Shown here: piece after piece, positions 50,660 to 59,680 of the stretch
Position numbering within the stretch: the first letter of the stretch is position 1
Layout of the letters: every line of letters begins with the position of its first letter
Made by a program: the position numbers and the translations under genes
Assembly: GCF_000058485.1 (NCBI RefSeq)
Contig: NC_008278.1
Location: 800,962-864,961 of the forward strand
From: Frankia alni ACN14a
GTDB taxonomy: Bacteria; Actinomycetota; Actinomycetes; Frankiales; Frankiaceae
Length of the DNA: 64,000 nucleotides
Direction: 5' to 3'
Notes under the pieces: model-generated
The model's input: the letters and a program-made list of their open reading frames with translations, nothing else
The model's database searches: none
Told to the model about the DNA's origin: nothing

Positions 50660-52078
50660 CTACGGCGCCACGGCCAGGAAACTCAGCAGGTCGGCGCGCG
50701 TGAGGATGCCGACCGGGCTGCCCTCGTCGTGGACCAGGACCGCCGGATCGTCGCCGAGGACCGCGACGATCCGGGACAGCGGCTCGCCGACCCCCACCAT
50801 CGGCAGCGGCGGGGACAGGTGCTCGCTCACGGGGGAGTCGACGGCGGACCGGTCGGCGAAGACCGCGGCGAGCAGGTGACGTTCGATCACCGAGCCCGCC
50901 ACCTCGGCCGCGCGCAGAGGTGGTTCGTGGCGGACCACCGGCATCTGCGAGACGTTGTACTCCCGCAGGTAGGAGATGGCCGCGCCGACCGTCTCGTCCG
51001 GATGGACGTGCACGAGGTCGGGCGGCCCACCGCCCCGGCCGCCCTCGTGGCCCTGGTCGGTCGGCCGGCTCTGCTCGCTCTTGTACCGCAGCGCGTCGGC
51101 GACGGTCGGGCCGCTCGACGGCGGCTCCAGGAAGCCGTACTCGTACATCCACTCGTCGTTGAAGATCTTCGACAGGTAGCCGCGGCCCGAGTCGGGGAGC
51201 AGGACCACGACGACGTCGTCGGGCCCGAGACCGCCGGCGACGCGCAGCGCCGCCACCACGGCCAGCCCGCAGGACCCACCGACCAGCAGCCCGCACCGCC
51301 GGGCGAGATCCCGGGTCATCAGGAACGAGTCGCGGTCGCTGACCGCCTCCACCCGGTCGACGACCGTCTTGTCGTAGGTCGTCGGCCAGATGTCCTCACC
51401 GACTCCTTCGACGAGGTAGGGCCGGCCGCTGCCGCCGGAGTAGACCGATCCCTCCGGATCGGCGCCGATGATCTGCACGGCGCCGCCGGACACCTCCTTG
51501 AGGTAGCGGCCCACACCGCTGATCGTGCCGCCCGTGCCGATCCCGGCGACGAAGTGCGTGACGCGGCCGTCGGTCGCCCGCCAGATCTCCGGCCCGGTGG
51601 TCGCCCGGTGCGCGGCCGGGTTGTGGGGGTTGGAGTACTGGTCCGGGCTCCACCCGCCCGGGGTCTCCCGGACCAGCCGGCGGGCCACCTCGTAGTAGGA
51701 GCGGGGATCGTCGGGGGGCACCGCCGTGGGGCAGACGACGACCTCCGCGCCGTACGCGCGCAGGACCGCCCGCTTCTCCTCGCTGATCTTGTCCGGCATC
51801 GTGAACACGCAGTGGTAGCCCCGCCGCGCCGCCACCAGCGCCAGGCCCACCCCCGTGTTGCCGCTGGTCGGTTCGATGATGGTGCCGCCCGGCCGCAGCG
51901 CCCCGGCCTCCTCGGCGGCGGCGACCATCGCCAGCGCCACCCGGTCCTTCACCGAGCCGCCCGGATTCAGGTATTCGAGCTTGCCCAGCACCGGCGCCGG
52001 GGTCTCGGCGATTCCCGGCGTCAACCGGACCAGGGGCGTGTCACCGACGAGGTCGACGACGTGGTCGTACACCTGCAT
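50660..52078 (-). CDS. cbs: Cystathionine beta-synthase with CBS domains
   Basis: 472 residues; ATG 52078 has AGGTGG at a 9-nt spacing, better than ATG 52087. PLP domain at about 5-320: LVGDTPLVRL, YLNPGGSVKDRVAL (PLP Lys), EPTSGNTGVGLALVA, GIGTGGTISGVGRYLKE and GGSCGLAV. Then a linker and a pair of CBS domains (VHPDETVGAAISYLREYNVS; SPVGILTRADLLSFL) that in relatives bind adenosyl ligands and tune activity. Condenses serine with homocysteine to cystathionine. First gene of the cbs-metB pair. Confidence 0.93.
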   Translation of the reverse strand: MQVYDHVVDLVGDTPLVRLTPGIAETPAPVLGKLEYLNPGGSVKDRVALAMVAAAEEAGALRPGGTIIEPTSGNTGVGLALVAARRGYHCVFTMPDKISEEKRAVLRAYGAEVVVCPTAVPPDDPRSYYEVARRLVRETPGGWSPDQYSNPHNPAAHRATTGPEIWRATDGRVTHFVAGIGTGGTISGVGRYLKEVSGGAVQIIGADPEGSVYSGGSGRPYLVEGVGEDIWPTTYDKTVVDRVEAVSDRDSFLMTRDLARRCGLLVGGSCGLAVVAALRVAGGLGPDDVVVVLLPDSGRGYLSKIFNDEWMYEYGFLEPPSSGPTVADALRYKSEQSRPTDQGHEGGRGGGPPDLVHVHPDETVGAAISYLREYNVSQMPVVRHEPPLRAAEVAGSVIERHLLAAVFADRSAVDSPVSEHLSPPLPMVGVGEPLSRIVAVLGDDPAVLVHDEGSPVGILTRADLLSFLAVAP

Positions 52079-52401
52079 ACCGGGCATCCACCTATCGCTG
52101 CGGTCGGAACGCGGGCGGGTCGTGCGTGGTCCGGACCGGTCGGGCGTTGCCCGGGCTGGTCGGGCGAAACCCGGACCCTGCCGTGCCCGGGCCACCACCG
52201 TCGACGGTAGCGAGTCGGGGCCGCCGCCGCCCGCCACCCGCCGGATCCGCCGGGTGCTGACGGTGAACTCGCCCCAAGTGGGGTAAAGGTCGCCGCCCCG
52301 TGGGTAAAGTTCCGCAGGCGCTATCCGCCCGCGTTGCACCCGACGCCGCGGGCCTCGGCGACGACCGGTCCCCGATTCCGGGAGAGAGTGCGGGTGGGTC
52401 A

Positions 52402-52791
52402 ATGCGCGTCCTGCTCAACGTCATCTGGCTGGTGCTCTGCGGCATCTGGCTGGCCATCGGTTATGCCCTGGCGGCGCTGATCTGTTTCATCCTCATCATC
52501 ACCATTCCGTTCGGCATCGCGTCGCTGCGGATGGCCAACTACGCGTTGTGGCCGTTCGGCCGGCGGGTGGTCGATCGTCCGGATGCCGGCGGGGCGTCCC
52601 TGGTGGGCAACATTGTGTGGATCGTTTTCGCCGGCTGGTGGCTGGCCCTCGGGCATCTCACCACCGGGATCGCGCTGTGCCTGACCGTCATCGGTATTCC
52701 GCTCGGCCTGGCGAACTTCAAGCTGATCCCGGTGTCGCTGATGCCGCTGGGCAAGGAGATCGTGGACGTGGACAGCCCCGTCCCCGTCTGA
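52402..52791 (+). CDS. YccF-domain inner-membrane protein
   Basis: 129 residues from ATG 52402. Two internally similar halves, each with TM stretches: NVIWLVLCGIWLAIGYALA and NIVWIVFAGWWLALGHLTT, each followed by a TIPFGI or VIGIPLGLAN turn. This is the conserved YccF pattern (W-L-x2-G-W/I-L plus IPFG). Function of the family is unknown. It is divergent from cbs across a 323-nt gap that contains CCCCAAGTGGGG (52272-52283) and two GTGGG(G)TAAAG direct repeats nearby. Confidence 0.9.
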   Translation: MRVLLNVIWLVLCGIWLAIGYALAALICFILIITIPFGIASLRMANYALWPFGRRVVDRPDAGGASLVGNIVWIVFAGWWLALGHLTTGIALCLTVIGIPLGLANFKLIPVSLMPLGKEIVDVDSPVPV

Positions 52792-52804
52792 GGGGGCCCG
52801 GTGC

Positions 52805-52819
52805 GGCCGGCTCCCGGCC
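52805..52819 (+). terminator. Hairpin between convergent yccF and ferritin genes
   Basis: GGCCGG (52805-52810) and CCGGCC (52814-52819) with a 3-nt loop, inside a GC-rich, further self-complementary stretch (GGGGGCCCGG with CCGGGACCGCCCCC). Confidence 0.45.
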
Positions 52820-52859
52820 GGCCGGGACCGCCCCCGCTCAGGCGGCCCGGCCCAGCGGC

Positions 52860-53276
52860 TCAGCGGCCCAGCGCCGCCTGTAGGTCGCGCACGTGCTCCT
52901 GGGTCTGTTCGAGCAGCGGACGCAGCGCCTCGGCGACGTCGGCCAGGCCCAGCTCGTTGGCCTGGCCGAACCGCTCGCGGTAGCGGTCGAGCTGCTCGGA
53001 CTCCAGCCGCAGATCGTCCCGCAGCGCCTCCTGGGCCCCGCTCGACGGGTGGACCTGGGACACGTCGACGGTCGGTGTCCCGCCGAGGAAGGAGATCTGC
53101 TCGGCGAGGATCTGGGCGTGGCTGAGCTCCTGCGGCAGGTGCCGCTTGATCTCGTCGGCGACGTTGAGGTACTCGGCGCCCGTGATGACCGCGCCGTGCT
53201 GGATGTACTGGACGATCGACTGGTACTCGGAGCTGAGGTCGTCGTTGAGCAGCTTGACGAAGGTCTCCCGATCCAT
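52860..53276 (-). CDS. Ferritin-like four-helix protein
   Basis: 138 residues from ATG 53276 with GGGAGG 10 nt upstream. Four-helix bundle with di-iron-type ligands: NDDLSSEYQSIVQYIQHG (Glu), ADEIKRHLPQELSHAQILAE (Glu and E-x2-H) and DLRLESEQLDRYRERF. The pattern fits bacterioferritin/ferritin-like (DUF455/Dps-like) proteins, for iron storage or oxidative protection. No haem-ligand Met can be assigned. Short, with no TM or signal. Confidence 0.8.
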   Translation of the reverse strand: MDRETFVKLLNDDLSSEYQSIVQYIQHGAVITGAEYLNVADEIKRHLPQELSHAQILAEQISFLGGTPTVDVSQVHPSSGAQEALRDDLRLESEQLDRYRERFGQANELGLADVAEALRPLLEQTQEHVRDLQAALGR

Positions 53277-53452
53277 GCCCTGTGGCCTCCCTGTCTGCAG
53301 TACTCCGCCCGGACGGTGCGTCCGGGCGGTCTGAGCGGGATGCCCGTTCTCGGGCCAGTCATGCCTGCACGGCACCTCGGTGGCCGGCCAGGGACCCGGA
53401 CGGCCGGGCCGCCGGCTCCGGCTCTGGCGGCGGAGCGGGAGCCGGAGCACCG

Positions 53453-54442
53453 TCATCGTCCGCGGCCGCGCCGCTTGCGTTCCGGCCCGGCGAGGATGTC
53501 GGGCTCGGCGCCGGACGCCGTGGCGGCCCGGCGCCCGCGGGCGTTGTCGGCGGGCGCGGCGGCGCGGGTGGCCGCGGCCGCGCGCGTGGCCTCCTGGGCC
53601 CGTCGCTGGAGCGCCTCGATCACGGGGGTGGGGCCGGTCGGCGCCGAGTGCAGGGCGTTTTCCGCTGGGTAGGGCAGCGGGCCCCGCACGTTCCAGCCGG
53701 CGGGACTCGGCTGCTCGGCGACGAGGTCGCTGAACGCGACGATCGGCCGGTCCCGGCGGTGGTGATGGCCCCCGCGGTGGCCCTGCCGCCGCTGGATGGG
53801 CGCCGTGACCGGATCCCCGGACTCGGTCGGCGGGCCCGGCGTCGGCTCGGACTCCTCGGCCGGTCCGCGGGTCTGGAACCAGCCGAAGTGCGCGTTCTTC
53901 CCGCGGAGCACCGCGTTCTCGGAGCGGACGATCACCAGCAGCGCGGTGGCGAAGGCGGCGCGCATACGGGCCTCGACGAGCTGCCGTTCGAGATCGGCGA
54001 CATAGGTCGGATCGATGGTCCCGTCCGACCCCCGGTCGGTCTCCGGGTCGCCCGGCGGGCCGAACGCCTCCAGATGCAGCGGCCGGCACCGTTCGAGCTG
54101 CGCCGCCCGCTGCGACTGATCCTCCGGATAGAGCAGCTCCACGTAGTTCTCGATGACGTTCCAGTCGATCTGTTTCTCGCCCCGGAACTGACGGCTGAGA
54201 TCGCGTGCCCGCGCGCGCCGGATCTTGATGTCCTCGCTGTCGGACCAGACTTTCCGTACCACCATCTCGTAACTCACCCGATAAGGGCGGTTGAGTTCAT
54301 GAAGATGGTGCAGCAGCGTGAGCTGGCTGCTGTTCTCGAGTTCGGGTCTTGGTCCTCGAGGGCGAGCACCGGAAAGAGTCATCGACGGTCCATCCGATTG
54401 TAGTGACGGTGCGCCTGCGAGCGAACTGGCGTCGGCCTCCAT
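53453..54442 (-). CDS. Hypothetical protein, possible degenerate HTH
   Basis: About 329 residues from ATG 54442; ATG 54382 or upstream starts are possible and no site has a clean Shine-Dalgarno. Residues ~25-110 (LTLLHHLHELNRPYRVSYEM, ARDLSRQFRGEKQIDWNVIE, NYVELLYPEDQSQRAAQL) recall the degenerate XRE helix-turn-helix seen in actinomycete regulators. A second helical part (DPTYVADLERQLVEARMRAA) follows, then a disordered, basic C-terminus (RRQGHRGGHHHRRDR ... RKRRGRGR). Role unknown. Confidence 0.6.
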   Translation of the reverse strand: MEADASSLAGAPSLQSDGPSMTLSGARPRGPRPELENSSQLTLLHHLHELNRPYRVSYEMVVRKVWSDSEDIKIRRARARDLSRQFRGEKQIDWNVIENYVELLYPEDQSQRAAQLERCRPLHLEAFGPPGDPETDRGSDGTIDPTYVADLERQLVEARMRAAFATALLVIVRSENAVLRGKNAHFGWFQTRGPAEESEPTPGPPTESGDPVTAPIQRRQGHRGGHHHRRDRPIVAFSDLVAEQPSPAGWNVRGPLPYPAENALHSAPTGPTPVIEALQRRAQEATRAAAATRAAAPADNARGRRAATASGAEPDILAGPERKRRGRGR

Positions 54443-55317
54443 TACCCCTGCGACGTCACTACGGGTCACCGGCGTCCGGTCCCCCCGGGGGGCGGCGCCC
54501 CGGGCATCGGTCGACGCGCAGCTCGCCCTGACACTATCGGTTCCTTTCCGCCATGGACCGGTGGTTGCGCACCTACGACTACGCTCGCCCATGCTCCGGT
54601 GTCAACTGTCCTGGCCCGGTGCTCCCGGGCCGGAATAACATGGCTCGTTGTGCCACTTCACCGAAATCTGTTGCATCGACAACTCTGCTGGCGGGTCGAG
54701 GGGCACGGGGCGAAGTCGCGTATCGGCGGCCCGCGCCGGACCCGGTACGCCGGCGTCGGGCCGGCCGCCGTGGGCCTGCGGAGCATCCGGCCCCGGCGTC
54801 GATCGCCTTCGCTCTTCCGGAGTGGTCGGACGGACCCAGGCTATCGTCGGCCGCCACCATCGACCCGGGAATCACCGCCCGCGCAGGAATGCGGGTCCGG
54901 AATGACATCCGCCGCCGGCCGGCGGCAATTCGGTGTGCGTTGGTCGCGGCAGGTCGTCGCCGGTCGCGGCGGGTCGCGGCGGGGTCGCGGCGGCGTCGCG
55001 GCGGGGCGTGGCGCGCGGGGTCAGTGTTCGGTCGGTCGATCGACGGCGGCCGCGGCTCGCGAGGCGGTCACGCTCGATCGGAAACGCCTTGACCTGACGT
55101 TGGGTTGAGGCCGTAAGGTCGCCACGCGTCCATGGCGCGTCACCCGTCGTCAGGCGGGCTGTGCGACCGCCGTCCCGTCCTCCGCCACCCGGTTGTGGAT
55201 CACGGGGGTCGCCGCCCGTCGTGGCCGTCATGACGGTGGGGGGACCTGCTCGGTGTCCCCGCGACGGCAGCGGGACGCCCTGGTCGACCGGGTATCGCCG
55301 CTGCAGAGAGGGACCGC
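54443..55317. other. 875-nt intergenic region
   Basis: Open frames occur on both strands but none has a start signal or a recognisable product. 54950-55020 is a run of GTCGCGGCGGG-type imperfect repeats. The right end carries the MerR-type promoter of the ABC exporter (see next entry). Confidence 0.5.
55089..55119 (+). promoter_or_regulatory. MerR-type promoter of the ABC exporter operon
   Basis: TTGACC (-35, 55089-55094) and TAAGGT (-10, 55114-55119) are separated by exactly 19 bp, the elongated spacing typical of MerR-family-activated promoters. The spacer contains an imperfect dyad (CCTGAC ... GTTGAGG) like SoxR/TipA operators. The exporter ATG is about 200 nt downstream. No merR-like gene is in the window. 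Confidence 0.6.
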
Positions 55318-57051
55318 ATGCTCATCCGACTTCTGCGGGCGCATCTGGCCCGCTACCGGCGGCCCATCGCGATCCTGGTGACCCTGCAACTGGTCTCGAC
55401 GATCGGCATGCTGTATCTGCCGACCCTGAACGCCGACATCATCGACCACGGGGTCGTGGTCGGCGACACGGGTTACATCCTGCGTATCGGCGGGCTCATG
55501 CTCGGCGTCAGCATCGTGCAGCTCGTGTGCGCAGCCGCGGCGGTGTTCTTCGGCGCGCGCACGGCGATGGCCATCGGCCGTGACCTGCGGGGGGCGGTGT
55601 TCGACCGGGTGCAGGCGTTCTCGGCCCGCGAGGTCGGTCGCTTCGGAGCTCCCTCGCTCATCACCCGGGCGACCAACGACGTCCAGCAGGTGCAGATGCT
55701 GGTGCTGCTCAGCTTCACGCTGATGGTCTCCGCGCCGATCATGTGCATCGGCGGGATCATCCTCGCGGTGAACCAGGACGCCGGGCTGTCCCTGCTCCTG
55801 GTCGTGATCGTCCCGGTCCTCGCGGTCATCATCACGCTGATCGTGCGCCGGATGCGCCCGCTCGGGCGGGCCATGCAGGAACGGCTGGACACGGTCAACC
55901 GGATCCTGCGCGAGCAGATCACGGGGCTGCGGGTCATCCGGGCCTTCGTCCGCGACGACCACGAACGGCAGCGGTTCGGGGTGGCCAACACCGAGCTGAC
56001 CGACGTCTCGCTGCGGTTCGGCCGCCTGATGGCACTGATGTTCCCGCTCGTGCTCACGATCGTGAACTTCTCCAGCGTCGCCGTGCTCTGGTTCGGGGCG
56101 CACCGCATCGACGCGGGCCACATGCAGATCGGCGCGCTGACCGCGTTTCTCAGCTACCTCATGCAGATCCTCATGTCGGTCATGATGGCGACGTTCATGT
56201 TCATGATGATTCCGCGCGCCGAGGTCTGCGCCGAACGCATCCAGGAGGTGCTGGCGACGGACTCCTCGCTGCGGCCGCCGGACAACCCGGTGCGCGAGCT
56301 GCGCGCCCACGGCCTGCTGGAGCTGCGGGGGGTGGGCTTCCACTACCCGGGGGCGGAGGACCCGGTCCTGCGCGGCGTCAGCCTCACCGCCCGCCCCGGC
56401 CAGACCACCGCCGTCATCGGCAGCACGGGCAGCGGGAAGACGACCCTGCTCGGCCTCGTCCCGCGGCTCGCGGAGGCGACCGAGGGCGCGGTGCTGGTCG
56501 ACGGCGTCGACGTGCGCGACATCGATCAGGCCCTGCTGGCCCGCACCGTCGGCGTCGTGCCGCAGCGGCCCTACCTGTTCTCCGGGACCATCGCGTCGAA
56601 CCTGCGCTACGGCAAGCCCGACGCCACCGACGACGAACTCTGGCAGGCCCTGGAGACGGCGCAGGCGAAGGAGTTCGTCGAGGCGATGCCGGACGGGCTC
56701 GACGCGCCGATCGCGCAGGGCGGCACGAACGTCTCCGGCGGGCAGCGCCAGCGGCTCTGCATCGCCCGGCTGCTGGTCCACCGCCCCGAGATCTACCTGT
56801 TCGACGACTCGTTCTCGGCCCTCGACTACGCCACCGACGCCCGCCTGCGCGCGGCGCTCGCCCGGGAGACCGCCGACGCCACCGTCGTGATCGTCGCCCA
56901 GCGGGTGGCCACCATCCGCGACGCCGACCAGATCATCGTGCTGGAGGGTGGAGAGGTGGTCGGGGTGGGCACCCATCACGAGCTCATGGCCGACAACCCG
57001 ACCTACCGCGAGATCGTGCTCTCGCAGCTCACCGAGCAGGAGGCGGCGTGA
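55318..57051 (+). CDS. ABC exporter, fused TMD-NBD (degenerate-site half)
   Basis: 577 residues from ATG 55318 with AGAGGGA upstream. Six-TM exporter domain (about 15-290; LITRATNDVQQVQ is the coupling region). NBD: Walker A IGSTGSGKTT, Q-loop VVPQRPYLF, signature NVSGGQRQRL, Walker B IYLFDDSFSALD and the switch-residue region IVAQRV. Gln replaces the switch His (QRV) and Asp follows the Walker B Asp in place of the catalytic Glu, marking a degenerate ATP site as in TM287/288-type heterodimers. Probably a multidrug or lipid exporter. Confidence 0.93.
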   Translation: MLIRLLRAHLARYRRPIAILVTLQLVSTIGMLYLPTLNADIIDHGVVVGDTGYILRIGGLMLGVSIVQLVCAAAAVFFGARTAMAIGRDLRGAVFDRVQAFSAREVGRFGAPSLITRATNDVQQVQMLVLLSFTLMVSAPIMCIGGIILAVNQDAGLSLLLVVIVPVLAVIITLIVRRMRPLGRAMQERLDTVNRILREQITGLRVIRAFVRDDHERQRFGVANTELTDVSLRFGRLMALMFPLVLTIVNFSSVAVLWFGAHRIDAGHMQIGALTAFLSYLMQILMSVMMATFMFMMIPRAEVCAERIQEVLATDSSLRPPDNPVRELRAHGLLELRGVGFHYPGAEDPVLRGVSLTARPGQTTAVIGSTGSGKTTLLGLVPRLAEATEGAVLVDGVDVRDIDQALLARTVGVVPQRPYLFSGTIASNLRYGKPDATDDELWQALETAQAKEFVEAMPDGLDAPIAQGGTNVSGGQRQRLCIARLLVHRPEIYLFDDSFSALDYATDARLRAALARETADATVVIVAQRVATIRDADQIIVLEGGEVVGVGTHHELMADNPTYREIVLSQLTEQEAA

Positions 57052-59015
57052 GCGGGACCGCTCCCACCCCGGCACCGCGGCGCGGGCCGGCCCCGATGGC
57101 CGGGCCGGCGCGATTCCTCGGCGGTCAGGGTGCCGCCGAGAAGTCCGCGGACTTCGCCGGTTCGAGCCGGCGGCTGCTGCGCCTGCTGCGGCCGCAGCGG
57201 CTGCTGCTGACAGCCGCCGTCGGGTTGGGGGCGGTAAGCGTCGGGCTCACCGTGACCGGGCCGCGGCTGCTCGGCCACGCCACCGACCTGGTGTTCGCGG
57301 GAATCTTCAGCCGGCGGCTGCCCGCCGGGACGACGAAGGAACAGGACGTCGCCGCGCTGCGGGCCGCGGGGCACGGCACCCAGGCCGACCTGCTCGCCTC
57401 GCTGCACCTCACCCCCGGCCGCGGGATGGACTTCGGCGCGATCGGCACGGTGCTGCTGTGGGTCGCCGTGATCTACGCCCTCGCCGGGATCTGCGGGGTG
57501 CTGCAGGCCCGCCTGACCAACCTGGCGATCCAGCGGGTGATCGGCGAGCTGCGCGGGGACGTGCAGCGCAAGATCTCGCGGCTGCCCACCCGCTACTTCG
57601 ACGGCCAGCCACGCGGGGAGGTGCTCAGCCGGGTCACCAACGACATCGACAACCTCGGCCAGAGCCTCCAGCAGAGCGCGTCGCAGATCGTCGCCTCGGG
57701 GCTGACCATCCTCGGCGTGCTGGCGATGATGTTCTGGATCTCCTGGCTGCTCGCCCTGATCGCGCTGGTGACGGTGCCGCTGTCGGTCGTGGTGGCGACG
57801 CGGGTCGGCAGGCTCGCCCAGCCCCAGTTCGTCGCCCAGTGGAAGGTCACCGGACGGCTCAACGCCCACGTCGAGGAGATGTACACCGGGCACACCCTCG
57901 TCCGCGCGTTCGGCCGTCAGGAGGAGTCGGCGCAGGCGTTCCGGGAGTACAACGAGCAGCTGTACGCGGCGAGCTGGCGGGCGCAGTCCATCTCCGGGTT
58001 CATGCAGCCGGCGATGATGTTCATCGGCAACCTCAACTACGTCCTGGTGGCCGTGATCGGCGGGCTTCGGGTGGCCTCGGGGGCGCTGACGATCGGCGAC
58101 GTCCAGGCGTTCATCCAGTACTCGCGCCAGTTCAGCCAGCCGCTGTCGCAGGCGGCCAGCATGGCGAACCTCCTCCAGTCCGGGGTGGCCTCCGCGGAGC
58201 GGGTGTTCGACCTGCTGGACACCGCCGAGCAGGAGCCCGACCCGCCTGCGCCGGCGCGGCCCGAGCGGCTGCGCGGCCGGGTCGCGTTCGAGCACGTCGC
58301 GTTCCGCTACAAGCCGGACAAGCCGCTGATCGAGGACCTCTCCCTGGTCGCCGAGCCGGGCCACACGATCGCGATCGTGGGCCCCACGGGGGCCGGCAAG
58401 ACGACCCTGATCAACCTGCTGCTGCGCTTCTACGACGTGACCTCGGGGCGGATCACCCTCGACGGCGTGGACATCGCGGCCATGACCCGCGACGGGCTGC
58501 GCGCCCAGATCGGCATGGTGCTGCAGGACACCTGGCTGTTCGGCGGCACCATCGCCGAGAACATCGCCTACGGCGCCGAGGGCGCCACCCGGGAGCAGGT
58601 CGTGGCCGCGGCCCGGGCCGCCCACGTCGACCGGTTCGTCCGCACCCTGCCGGCCGGTTACGACACGGTGCTCGACGACGAGGGGACCGGCGTCAGCGGC
58701 GGCGAGAAGCAGCTCATCACCATCGCCCGCGCGTTCCTCGTCGAACCGCTGATCCTGGTCCTCGACGAGGCCACGAGCTCGGTGGACACCCGCACGGAGG
58801 TCCTCATCCAGCAGGCGATGTCGACGCTGCGCGCGGGCCGGACCGCCTTCGTCATCGCCCACCGGCTGTCGACGATCCGCGACGCCGACACCATCCTCGT
58901 GATGGAGCACGGGGCGATCGTCGAACAGGGCGATCACGCCGGCCTGCTCGCCGCGGACGGCCCGTACGCCCGGCTCTACCGGTCTCAGTTCGCCGAGGCC
59001 GCCGTGGAGATCTAG
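57048..59015 (+). CDS. ABC exporter, fused TMD-NBD (catalytic half)
   Basis: 655 residues; GTG 57048 overlaps the stop of the first half (GTGA). A ~40-residue polar leader, TM domain with an insertion between TM1 and TM2 (about 80-120), then NBD: VGPTGAGKTT, MVLQDTWLF, GVSGGEKQLI, LILVLDEATSSVD and IAHRLST. All canonical residues are present (Walker B Glu, switch His), so this subunit carries the active ATPase site of the heterodimer. Co-translated with the upstream subunit, probably under MerR-type control. Confidence 0.93.
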   Translation: MSGTAPTPAPRRGPAPMAGPARFLGGQGAAEKSADFAGSSRRLLRLLRPQRLLLTAAVGLGAVSVGLTVTGPRLLGHATDLVFAGIFSRRLPAGTTKEQDVAALRAAGHGTQADLLASLHLTPGRGMDFGAIGTVLLWVAVIYALAGICGVLQARLTNLAIQRVIGELRGDVQRKISRLPTRYFDGQPRGEVLSRVTNDIDNLGQSLQQSASQIVASGLTILGVLAMMFWISWLLALIALVTVPLSVVVATRVGRLAQPQFVAQWKVTGRLNAHVEEMYTGHTLVRAFGRQEESAQAFREYNEQLYAASWRAQSISGFMQPAMMFIGNLNYVLVAVIGGLRVASGALTIGDVQAFIQYSRQFSQPLSQAASMANLLQSGVASAERVFDLLDTAEQEPDPPAPARPERLRGRVAFEHVAFRYKPDKPLIEDLSLVAEPGHTIAIVGPTGAGKTTLINLLLRFYDVTSGRITLDGVDIAAMTRDGLRAQIGMVLQDTWLFGGTIAENIAYGAEGATREQVVAAARAAHVDRFVRTLPAGYDTVLDDEGTGVSGGEKQLITIARAFLVEPLILVLDEATSSVDTRTEVLIQQAMSTLRAGRTAFVIAHRLSTIRDADTILVMEHGAIVEQGDHAGLLAADGPYARLYRSQFAEAAVEI

Positions 59016-59455
59016 CGCGCGGACGCCGGCAGGCTGGCCCACGACCGGCCGGTCTCCAGGTGCTCCTTCAGGCTGGACAGCGTCGAGGGCCACCCGCCGT
59101 AGAGGTCGTGGTCGGCGCCGTCGCGGATCTGGTCGTGCACGACGGTGAGGCGGCAGGCGTCGCCCACGGTCTCGATCACCCAGGTCACGCGGGTGATGCC
59201 CGCATCGCGCACGTCGTCGCTCCACAGCGCGACCGTGCGCTGGACCAGCCGCCGCGGCGGCACGACCTCCAGGTTGACACCGGAACCGAGCCGCGCCCCG
59301 GTTCCCGGGTGGCGCAGCTCGAAGCCGGAACCGGGGGTCCAGTCCGAGGTCATCCGCGCGCCCAGATCACGGGTGACGCTCGTGTCGGGCGTCGTGATCG
59401 CGGCCCAGAGGCGGCACGGCGTGGTGCGGATGTAGATCTCGAACACCTTCTCCAT
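59012..59455 (-). CDS. SRPBCC/AHSA1-family protein
   Basis: 147 residues from ATG 59455 with GGGAGAG 6 nt upstream. Helix-grip fold: VFEIYIRTTPCRLWAAITTP at the N-terminus, GSGVNLEVVPPRRLVQRTVA, TRVTWVIETVGDACRLTVVH and GGWPSTLSSLKEHLETG at the C-terminal helix. This is the AHSA1 pattern: small-ligand binding or co-chaperone-like, often paired with ArsR regulators; none is adjacent. Its TAG and the ABC exporter's TAG share the palindrome CTAG at 59012-59015. Confidence 0.88.
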   Translation of the reverse strand: MEKVFEIYIRTTPCRLWAAITTPDTSVTRDLGARMTSDWTPGSGFELRHPGTGARLGSGVNLEVVPPRRLVQRTVALWSDDVRDAGITRVTWVIETVGDACRLTVVHDQIRDGADHDLYGGWPSTLSSLKEHLETGRSWASLPASAR

Positions 59456-59680
59456 CGGTCTCTCCCGACTGCGTGCGCGCTCGCTGTGCGTGACGAATCG
59501 GAGCGGCGTCCGCTCCCATCCTCCGGAGATGGCCGGGCGGCGGCAAGGGACCGGCGGGGGGCACCTTCGGGCCATTCGGGCCCCGATCGCCGGCACGACG
59601 GTGTACGAGCCGGAGTGGGGGAATGACGCCTGCGCGCCGAATGTCGGTCTCCGGTCGATTACCGCAGGTCAGGAGGATTC

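Noticed and set aside
54553-55108. Plus-strand frames in the 54.4-55.3 kb gap
   Set aside because: Cys/Arg-rich, no start signals, no recognisable segments; treated as intergenic.
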